From Flabesymbios commensalis (Eukaryota; Annelida; Polychaeta; Terebellida; Flabelligeridae): 64,000 bases of DNA. A program made the position numbers and the translations under genes. The stretch spans positions 82,278,773 to 82,342,772 of the forward strand of contig OZ024903.1 of the NCBI GenBank assembly GCA_964017125.1, in the 5' to 3' direction. Below the pieces are notes generated by a model that saw only the letters and a program-made list of their open reading frames with translations, did not search any database and was not told the origin of the DNA. Of this stretch, positions 55,695 through 64,000 are shown one piece after another; the first letter of the stretch is position 1; every line of letters starts with the position of its first letter.

Positions 55695-57720
55695 TTATAA
55701 GAGGGAAAATCTACCACTTGATCTTAAAAAGGTAGCAATAGCTTCCATTAGATTTTCATTGATAAAAGGGGTTTGAATATCACTGCCGTGAAGTAAAGTT
55801 TTGCAATTAAATACCAAACCTAATTGGAGTACTGATACTATCAGATCATTCCTAGCCTCCGTGTGTAAAGGACACGAAATGAAGTAATGTTCCGTGGTCT
55901 CAACTTCGCCGCAGCTACATATATTAGTACCTGAAACGTGTAGACTGTAAAGGTGGTCGTTGAGCTCGCTGCATCTCATTTGCAGACGAGCCATTATAAT
56001 GTTAGTGGTCCTGGGACCAAGAAAGTAATATTTATTTTTGGTGGGTTTCTTCTTAACAATACTGTTTTTAAAGCTTGATCTATCGTCAATTGATTTTAAA
56101 TTTTCATCTAAATTGTTCCAAAAAGCAGTTGAGGTCGGAAAAAAAGAAGATTTAAAAGATTCTGTTCTACATGAAATGTTGTCCAAACGGTCAGCGTTCC
56201 TAAGATTATATCTATTTCCACTTCTTGTGTGGACACTATTGGGCAACAGTTCATGTAGATATGTTGGTGTATGGTGATGTACTATGTCTGAAAACATAAA
56301 TAATTTGCGACTGTTTCGTCGCTCTGGTAACGTATCCCAGGACAGTTCATCAAATAGAACAGCTGACGATACTCCCCGTATGCCACCCGCCACGATTTTG
56401 GCACCTCTTTTATGAATTTTATCCAGTTTATTTAAATCGTTTTGGGCTGCATTTGAAAATATTACATCACCATATTCCAACAAAGATCTGATATAGGCAA
56501 AATATAATTGTTCTAGACCTTTCCTAGTAATTTTAAATGATAATTTGTTCAAAATCGTCAATCTTTTGTTAGCTTTAATAGATATATTATTTATATGAGA
56601 AGACCATTTAAGATTGGAGGTAAAAGTTAAGCCCAGATGGATATGCTCAACAACGTTTTTATTGTCAACATTCATAAAACGCAGAGGGGGAGGTACCACT
56701 GGTTTGGGATGAAATGAAAGCACCATATCGAGAGGTTTTTTTGCACTGAATGTCATAAGCCAAGCGGCCGCCCAGTTTTCCATTTCAATTAAGTCTTTGT
56801 TTGAAGCATCTGTACAGTCTTCCATTGTGTCTGCAGACGTGAAAATAATATTATCGTCTGCAAAAAGACTGATACCACATTGCAGGTTATCAGCTATATC
56901 GTTTATATAAAGTAAAAAAAGAAGCGGGCCTAGAACAGATCCTTGGGGAACCCCGGCCTTAATCAAAAGAAAATCTGAGTTTATATTATCTAAAACTACC
57001 CTCTGCTTTCTTCCAGCTAAATAACTTGAAAACCACTTATTTAAATCACCGGTTACACCAGTGGAATTTAATTTGGCCAGAAGACCAGCGTGCCATACCC
57101 TATCAAAAGCTTTGCTTATGTCTCCAAAGACAACACGAACTTTTTTATTTTTATCCAAAGCTTCAGTAAGAGTATGGTATAAAAATACCAATTGGTTTGT
57201 CGTACTGTCTTTCGGCATAAAACCAGACTGCATTTTATGTATCAAATTATTGTCACGGAGGTAATTGAACAAGTATTTGAAAATGCATTTTTTTAAATAT
57301 CCCCTGGAACGCTCAGTAAAAACACTGGGCGATAACTGGTACATAGGTGACTGTCCCCTTTTTAAAATATTGGAACAACATTAGCAATTTTCCAAAAATC
57401 CGGAAAAGTATTTGATGAAAAAGACTTGTTAAACAAGCGAGATAGAGGTTTGTAAATTACTTCTGCTGTATTTTTCAGCAACGTTGGACTTATGTCATCA
57501 GGACCAGCTTTGTTTATTTTTAAAGATTCAAGAATATCTAATACGTCGGATTCGGATAGGTAAATTTGCTCTAATCGAGAACCAGTTTTAAAGTCTATGT
57601 CGGGTGGACGCCTATCACTATCGTTAATTTCGCTATAAGACGAAAACATCTTGTTGAGCAGATTCGCCTTAAAATGAAAATCTGTTAAGAATTGACCGAG
57701 AAAACATGCCCTACAAGTAA
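55695..57720 (-). mobile_element. 5'-truncated Jockey-superfamily LINE, long open 3' part
   Basis: An upstream piece (57649-57362) reads DVLDILESLKINKAGPDDIS and FPDFWKIANVVPIF. A frame change near 57290-57360 separates it from a 549-codon open frame (57344-55695). That frame carries MQSGFMPKDSTTNQLVFLYH, VVFGDISKAFDRVWHAGLLA, KAGVPQGSVLGPLLFLLYIN and the intact catalytic motif FADD (CGISLFADDNIIFTS). It continues SLLEYGDVIFSNAAQNDLNK, RSGNRYNLRNADRLDNISCR and a C-terminal CSCGEVETTEHYFISCPLHT, a cysteine/histidine motif known at the end of some Jockey-group proteins. The endonuclease is missing. It is the least decayed LINE here. Confidence 0.9.
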
Positions 57721-57790
57721 TGTGACTTTCACTATATTATAGTAGTAGGCCTATAATATGTTACAAAAACAGTGTTCATTAAGTGAGGTA

Positions 57791-57840
57791 TGTTGATTTA
57801 ATATTTGGCGAGCGCCGCAGACGATGAACTAACATTAACC
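57791..57840. mobile_element. Family A MITE fragment
   Basis: TGTTGATTTAATATTTGGCG then GAGCGCCGCAGACGATGAAC and TAACATT match the centre of family A. It lies between the two LINEs. Confidence 0.5.
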
Positions 57841-57849
57841 CTGCAGAAT

Positions 57850-59736
57850 TAACTTGGTCAGGGCTAAATCACTGTATATTGGAGCTTTTTATAGACCACC
57901 AGATACAGATTCTGATCACCTAGCGCAATTGGACACGTCACTCAGTAGGCTCACACATAAAAATAATTCTAATATAATGGTTAGGAGGAGATTTCAATGC
58001 TGCACATGTAAAATGGAAAACCCGGGAGGTCAAAGAAGAGGCAGGTGGTAAAAAGGCCTCTATCAACAGCTAGTTGACATATCCCTGGACCATAATCTAG
58101 AACAAGTTGTGAACATATTATAATCTATGATATTATAATCTATGCGGAGGTGGACATCAGTGTACACCGCCCTCATAAACCTGTCAGGAAAGAATTTTTA
58201 TATAGAAAAGCGAAATGGGATGATTTAAAATCTAGGCTAAAAACCCTCTTTCAAACAATGTGCCTTGCTGATCCAAAATGATCTGCAAATGACCTTTGGA
58301 AACAATTCAAGGACAGTCTGATTGAAGGTATGAATCAATATATCCCACATAAGCCTATTTCATCCAAGCATAGATAACACTGGGTAGACAAAGCCATTAA
58401 AACATTAATACACGCAAGAAATAATTTTATGTCAAATGGCAACGTAGTAAAAGCCCCCAGCTTCGAGAAAAGCTACGTACTATTAGACATAGATTACAGA
58501 AACAGATGAGACAGGCTTATTCGGCTTATGTGGAAACCATTATTGATTTTTCCTCACCCATACAACGCCCAGAAGACCGTGCCTCCAAGCAAAAAAGGTT
58601 TTGGTCATTTATCAGGAGTTTGCGGAAGGACTCATAAGGTGTTTCTCCCCTCCGCTGTGAAGGTGAAATCAACAGCGCAGCTGAGAAAAAGTATGAGATA
58701 CTGAATCAGCAATTCACTTCAGTATTCACCCAAGAACCTCCAAACAAAGGCTCAGTCCCCACCCTACTATGTCAGATATATGCATCAGTAAGGAAGGCAT
58801 AGAGAAGATGTTACAAAACATTAAACCTGATAAGGCTGGTCCTGACTCACTTCCTGTGAGAGTGTTGAAAGAGTTGAGCCATGAAATAGCTCCTATCCTG
58901 GAGCTTATATATTGCAGATCAATCCAAAGCGGCATTGTGCCCAGTGACTGGAAAACTGCCAATATTGCTTCAATCTTTAAGAAAGATGACAAACATAAAG
59001 CCAGCAACTATTGGCCAGTGTCCCTAACTTGTATTCTGGGTAAGTGCATGGAGCACATTTTTGTGAGCAGCATATCAACCCATTTGGACACAAATATAAT
59101 TTTAAATCCGCCACAAAATGGCTTTAGGAAACGTCTATCCTTTGATAGCCGATTACTGTCACTATTCCACGACTTAGCCAGTGTACCGACTGAAACAGAC
59201 ATGATAGTGATGGCTTTTGATAAGGTGCCGCACAGGAGACTCTTTTATGTGGTATGGGATCAGGGGTGGGACTCTTGACTGGATCAAGTGCTTCCTGGCA
59301 GATCAAACCCAAAGGGTAGTTCGTGATGGTACAGAGTCTCTTCCGGGACCTGTTTTGTCTGGAGTACCTCAGGGCTCGGTTCTATGCCCTATCCTTTTCC
59401 TCATCTACATTAACGATTTACCTGATGGCGTCACCCACGGTACAGTTCGCCTGTTCGCAGATGACTTAATTTTGTATAGACATGTTACTGACAAGAACGA
59501 CATCAATCAGCTCCGAATGGATCTTGCAATGAGGGTTGGTCGCCAGAGAGGTAGATCGTAAATAGATCCACCCATGTATACTCCATGGCCAGATGCTCTG
59601 TATTACAGACACCACAAAATACCTAGGACTAACCATTACTTCTGATCTGAAATGGAATAACCATATTCAGAAGATTACAGAAGATTATCAGAAGATTACA
59701 TCTATGGCTAATTCTTTGTTTGGGCTCTTGAGAAGG
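57850..59736 (+). mobile_element. Jockey/CR1-group LINE, 5' part, broken
   Basis: It opens in the endonuclease: SLYIGAFYRPPDTDSDHLAQ and GGDFNAAHVKWKTR (frame change at 57976-57985). The linker follows (VRKEFLYRKAKWDDLKSRLK, DLWKQFKDSLIEGMNQYIPH) with stops. The reverse transcriptase has NIKPDKAGPDSLPVRVLKEL, IVPSDWKTANIASIFKKDDK, NYWPVSLTCILGKCMEHIF, LSGVPQGSVLCPILFLIYIN and RLFADDLILYRHV, with FADD intact. KYLGLTITSDLKWNNHIQKI and SLFGLLRR end at the insertion of the element at 59737. The 3' part resumes at 61149. Confidence 0.9.
59728..59736. repeat. Left 9-bp target duplication
   Basis: TTGAGAAGG, repeated as TTGGGAAGG at 61149-61157. In the LINE frame it encodes the end of FGLLRR. Confidence 0.8.
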
Positions 59737-61148
59737 TAGCCTAATATTAGGCCCTATGGTTAGTGTAGGGCCTAAGTTTCCTCCATAGGGTTCATCCCGA
59801 ATTTCAAAATACGCATGCAAAACATCATGAAAATAAAAGTAAATCTTACCATAAAGGATGTCATCATGAACATTAGTAATCCTAGTTGGAGATAGCAATC
59901 ATATTGTAAGGATTTGACTTCATTAATCGTATTTATCAGCCAATTTTCGCACACGATGTTTATAAAATTTAATTATCTCATCTGCTTATAACCTCGCTCA
60001 TTTTGTTAATATCATGATTACGAGCTACACAGAAGGAAACCAAGGCCAATCAAATTTGTGATATTGTGTCAAGAAATATTCGTCTGAAAGCTTAATTGAT
60101 TCTACCGGGTTATGTCGTCTTGCTGAATGAGGTCAGACAGTCCAACCCCAGGTCTGAAGATAGCAGATGTATGTGTATGTGTATGTGTGCAAGCCAAATA
60201 CTATACACAGCACGGCAGCCGTTCAAATAATGCTATTTCAATCTTGGTCCAGCGTCGTGTCCCTCTACTTCACATCATTAGACCATGGCATCAGCACATG
60301 CTCAGTGGGCACAGTCATCTTACCTAATAGGGCGGTAATATTTTTCAAAAGTTGGCTTAATTTCGGTGAGCTCTATACGACGCTTGCCCAACATTAATAT
60401 ATCATTGTTTGAACTGCTGCTGTGCAGTGTATAGGAAATGGCTTGTTTAGGCATACACCCGGGTAAAGGAATTTCAGCTTTCGGATGAATATTTATTGAC
60501 ACAAAAATCATGAATTTGATTGGCCTTGGGGGCAATACATGTAACTATTAAATTGACCCAGTGTCGTGGCCCTCTACTTCACATCATTAGACCATGGCAC
60601 CAGCACATGCTCAGTGGGCACAGTCAACTTACCTAATAGGGGCGGTAATATTCTTCAAATGTTGGCTTAATGTCGGTGAGCTCTATACGACGCTTGCCCA
60701 ACATTATTATATCATTGTTTGAACTGCTGCTGTGCAGTGTATAGGAAATGGCTTGCTTAGGCATACACCCGGGTAAAGGCAGTTGAGCTTTCGGATGAAT
60801 ATTTATTGACACAAAAATCATGAATTTGATTGGCCTTGGGGGCAATACATGTAACCATTAAATTTCCTTCTGTACATCTCATAAACAAAATGAGCGAGGT
60901 CATAAGCAAATAAGAGAATTTTATGAACATCGTGTGCGAAAATTGGCTGATAAATACCATTAATGAAGTCAAATCATTACAATATAAGTGCTATCTCCAA
61001 CTAGGATTACTAATGTTCAAGATGACATCCTTTATGGTAAGATTTAAATTTTTTTCATGATTGTTTGGGTGCCTATTTTGAAATTCGAAATGAACCCTAT
61101 GGAGAACGCTTAGGCCCTACCCTAACTGTAGGGCCTAATATTAGGCTA
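59737..61148. mobile_element. Long-TIR element (MULE-like), 1412 bp, inserted in LINE
   Basis: The first 20 bases TAGCCTAATATTAGGCCCTA are the exact complement of the last 20. The terminal inverted repeats extend inward with gaps for about 370 bp (to ~60115 and from ~60780): CCATAGGGTTCAT, CCTAGTTGGAGATAGCA, AATTTTCGCACACGATGTT and AAGGCCAATCAAATT all recur inverted. A 9-bp target duplication with one mismatch flanks it. Long TIRs plus a 9-bp duplication are characteristic of Mutator-like elements. The interior is a 309-bp tandem duplication (60251-60559, 60560-60868). No transposase is present. Confidence 0.88.
60251..60868. repeat. 309-bp tandem duplication inside the long-TIR element
   Basis: Two copies about 95 per cent alike. 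Each contains CTCTACTTCACATCATTAGA, GAGCTCTATACGACGCTTGC and TTTCGGATGAATATTTATTG. The last ~85 bp of each copy is inverted-complementary to the inner part of the left terminal repeat. Confidence 0.9.
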
Positions 61149-61600
61149 TTGGGAAGGAACCTCAGGATAGCTTCAAAAGCTGTGAAGACACAAGCTTATT
61201 AAGCCCATTTGGAGTATGCCTGCACGGTGTGGGACCCCCATACACAAGTGAATGTCAGGATCGAGGCTCGACTCTGCGCAAAGGAGGGCTGCCCGCTATG
61301 TGTGTAACCATTGACATAACACCAGCAGTGTGTCAACAATGCTAAATGAGCTGAGCTGGGAATCTCTAGCCAGACGAAGAGAAAGAGAGCTCTAGATTAT
61401 GCATGATTTATAAAGTTGTGCATGGCCTAATGGACATACCTCCACCACAATGACACCTTCAAATTTTCATTCCATGCACAATTATTACATGGAATGCACT
61501 ACCCCCAGTTGTTGTTGACTGTACCTCCCTGAACGCATTCAGGTTGGCACTCTCATGATGTAAACTACATAACTACAGTTTTTTAATCTGCACTATTTTT
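61149..61600 (+). mobile_element. Jockey/CR1-group LINE, 3' part (continuation of 57850-59736)
   Basis: Directly after the target duplication the frame continues the LINE: NLRIASKAVKTQAY, stop, AHLEYACTVWDPHTQVNVRI. It continues with interruptions to AELGISSQTKRKR-like sequence near 61380. In the family the two halves join as FGLLRRNLRIASKAVKTQAY, so the interruption by the 1412-bp element is clear. The end is diffuse, around 61600. Confidence 0.8.
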
Positions 61601-62790
61601 GTTACAGTTAACTGCACAAACTTCACCTTTTTTACTTCTATTTTTCCTCAACCAACATCACCGGCAAATAATACTCTGTGTCAAGAGTGATTGCTGTACT
61701 AGAAGAAGCAAAGGTCTAGGCCTACTGACTCATTAATTAAGCCCCATTTTTTTCTGGAAAATAAGATTTTGATTTTTGTAGATTAATTTTATTGTAGACT
61801 AAATAGAACGTGAGAATCTGAAGTAATATATACATAAGTAAATGCATAGTTAAATTATTGTACTATTGTATGTGTACAAAGAAAGCCCATTGGCATTGCA
61901 AATTAGGGAACTTTTGAACTCACTCTCGGGTGTCCCGTGAATTTGCTTCATGTGAAGCATGATTGCAGGGGGTGGCCCTAACAGTAGAGGGGGGACTAAA
62001 GTATAAATTATACCCAGAAAGATGGAAGGGGAATTGGGGAGGGTTAATTGGTGGATGCCCGCTTCGTCCTGCCCAGGTAGGCCTACCACGCTAGTGAAAT
62101 GGAGGCATGGAGGGGTTGGAGCTCTGCTTGGCAGGCTTCCACAGGCGGCTTTACACGAATGAAAGTTCAAGAAGTTATTGAACTGCCTTTAAAATGTTAA
62201 AATTTACAGCAAATATCTTGAAAACCCGTCAATTCTCTGCCAAAGTAAACTTTATATTTATGTGATATAGCGGTGTGCATGTAATAATACGACATTATCA
62301 AAGAAATGCTATTGTATTCTTTCGACATTCAGCTTCACATATTATCGCCCATCCACGGCTAGGACCTAGCCTCCTAGGTGTTAGCTGCACCGCATATAAA
62401 TAAATATCTCGCATTGAAAACCCCATGGAAACATGGTTTTAAATTAAAAACAGAAAAAGTATTCAAAGTACAGTGAAAATAATTATATCACAGGAAAGCA
62501 TTTTCCGGCCACTATAAATAAGTATAATCTGATATGCATCCCGACGCTGTACCCGAAATATTGAAGTTTTTATCTACTTAAAACACTTTTTATATAAGTT
62601 ATTTTTTACTAATCACTTAATGACAATAATAATTCCGATGGTATATCTGTCTTGACAATATCTTGAAAATAGGCAAAGCTATAATTGTTAAAAAATTTAC
62701 CAATTTTGGCAATTTATTCAAGTTTTTTTGAGTTTTTATTTTTTTTTCAAATATCAAAATATGACAAAAATAGGCTAATACTAGGTGCCT
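61601..62790. other. No gene recognised
   Basis: AT-rich. A - strand open frame (61850-62170) has no family pattern. No repeats noted. Confidence 0.4.
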
Positions 62791-62794
62791 ATAG

Positions 62795-63195
62795 TTGCAG
62801 TCAACTTCCACCAGCGTTGGGTGTTTTTCGCTGATTTCTCAGTCAATTCTAAATCAATTTCAATGAAAGTTTGCAAGCACTCTTTTCAACTATTCCGGCG
62901 CCTACCCTGAAAATTTCGTGAAATTTGAATGAGTATTTCAAAAGTTAGACCATTTGACATGTAGTGGAATTTCGTGATTGAAGCTGATAGCGTTCAATGG
63001 GTTTATAGAGGAGGGTCATAATTCGCAAAAACTACATGTCAAATGGTCTAACTTTTATACTACATAATATTTTCAGGGCACGTGCCGTAAGACTAGAAAC
63101 TAACGCTTGTCAAATTTCATGAGAATCGGATGAAAATTGCTTGAGCAATGAGCGAAAAACATGCAACGCGAAAGTGACAGATTTAAAGTGACTTT
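62795..63195. mobile_element. Inverted-repeat element (family D), copy 2
   Basis: Reverse orientation relative to 42693-43228: begins TTCCACCAGCGTTGGGTGTT and ends AGATTTAAAGTGACTTTT. The central palindrome AAAAGTTAGACCATTTGACA with TGTCAAATGGTCTAACTTTT is cleaner than in copy 1. Confidence 0.8.
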
Positions 63196-63299
63196 TACTA
63201 TAAGCGATTCCAATGATGTATCACACATCAAAATATCTTGAAAACTAACCAAATTATGTCATATTGAGGGGGGACACTCTGCCCAGGTATGTTATAGAC

Positions 63300-64000
63300 T
63301 GTGTTATAGGTATGTTACAGCCCAGCTAGTGTAAGATATAAACTAACTAGGTTAAATTTTATTATTATTATTATTAAAAAAAATAATGTAACATTAAGCT
63401 GTATGATATAGACTAGGACTAAAAAAAAAAAGACTTTTTTTTAATTTCATTTTATTTCAAAATTCATGTCATATTGAGGTGGAACACTCAGCCCAGACAG
63501 TGTCATTCTGGAAAAATGAAGTCATCATTTTTTTAATTCATGTATTGGATATGATAGAATAGACCAACTGGTTGAGAAATGGAAAATATATTGTCTTTCC
63601 AAAATGCATCACCGGGTGGGGGGGGGGGGGGGAGGGTGGTTGACATTCAGCCTTGAAAGGTATGTTATAGGTATGTTACAGCCCAGCTAGTGTAAGATAT
63701 AAACTAACTAGGTTAAATTTTATTATTATTATTATTAAAAAAAATAATGTAACATTAAGCTGTATGATATAGACTAGGACTAAAAAAAAAAAGACTTTTT
63801 TTTAATTTCATTTTATTTCAAAATTCATGTCATATTGAGGTGGAACACTCAGCCCAGACAGTGTCATTCTGGAAAAATGAAGTCATCATTTTTTTAATTC
63901 ATGTATTGGATATGATAGAATAGACCAACTGGTTGAGAAATGGAAAATATATTGTCTTTCCAAAATGCATCACCGGGTGGGGGGGGGGGGGGGGTGGTTG
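63300..64000. repeat. About 361-bp tandem duplication with poly-G ends, runs off the window
   Basis: TATGTTACAGCCCAGCTAGT starts the units at 63311 and 63672. Nearly every base to the poly-G run is the same. The poly-G runs are 15 (63618-63632) and 16 (63979-63994) long. A part-copy (CATATTGAGGGGGGACACTC) lies just upstream at 63260. The array continues past the right edge. Confidence 0.9.

Noticed and set aside
1-64000. LTR retroelements, virus-like elements, rRNA and tRNA genes
   Set aside because: I saw no long direct terminal repeats, no gag, protease or integrase patterns, no capsid genes, and no complete cloverleaf. The tRNA-like piece at 5575 looks like a SINE head.

Overview
The window is AT-rich animal genomic DNA. 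Its coding sequence sits in small exons with GT/AG junctions and long introns, and palindromic MITEs, LINE fragments and tandem arrays fill most of the rest. Two host loci can be recognised. Both, together with the TE mix (Jockey-group and L2/CR1-type LINEs, TTAA-flanked MITEs, CCCAGCAAACAC-type palindromes), fit a marine invertebrate. I cannot name the phylum from sequence alone.

Left part (1-8 kb): a 23-bp minisatellite runs in from the left edge. The last five coding exons of CASP follow on the + strand. CASP is the Golgi coiled-coil membrane protein that vertebrates make from the CUX1 locus. The exons read in frame from the end of the coiled coil through the transmembrane anchor to a stop at 7241.

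Middle part (8-35 kb): a ~15-unit satellite (11.1-13.3 kb) and a dense field of palindromic MITEs lead into a cholinesterase-domain gene on the - strand. I could assemble a complete seven-exon reading frame (27413 down to 19457, 604 codons plus stop, all phases consistent). It predicts a type II membrane protein: a cytoplasmic tail, one membrane helix, then a cholinesterase-like ectodomain. The nucleophile elbow reads GEGSG instead of GESAG, so it is probably a non-catalytic, adhesion-type member. A second homologous first exon (34669-34986), again tail plus membrane helix and ending in the same phase, lies 7 kb upstream. It suggests alternative membrane-anchored N-termini or the remnant of a duplicated gene. 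An L2/CR1-type LINE fragment sits between the two first exons.

Right part (35-64 kb): I see no convincing host gene. It holds a ~330-bp tandem array (37.5-38.9 kb), a region with eight dispersed copies of a TGTAGAGTCCGCAAC-like motif (39.4-42.5 kb), and large inverted-repeat elements (42.7-43.8 kb, with a second copy at 62.8-63.2 kb). It also holds several decayed LINEs: 44.4-45.9, 46.7-47.5, 52.8-54.2, 55.7-57.7 and 57.85-61.6 kb. A 1.1-kb TTAA-flanked piggyBac-type non-autonomous element (48394-49495) carries 11-bp-period AGGTCA arrays. A 1.4-kb element with long terminal inverted repeats and a 9-bp target duplication (59737-61148) is inserted into a LINE. The window ends in a ~361-bp tandem duplication with poly-G runs.

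I saw no CRISPR array, rRNA, convincing tRNA gene, LTR element or virus-like element.
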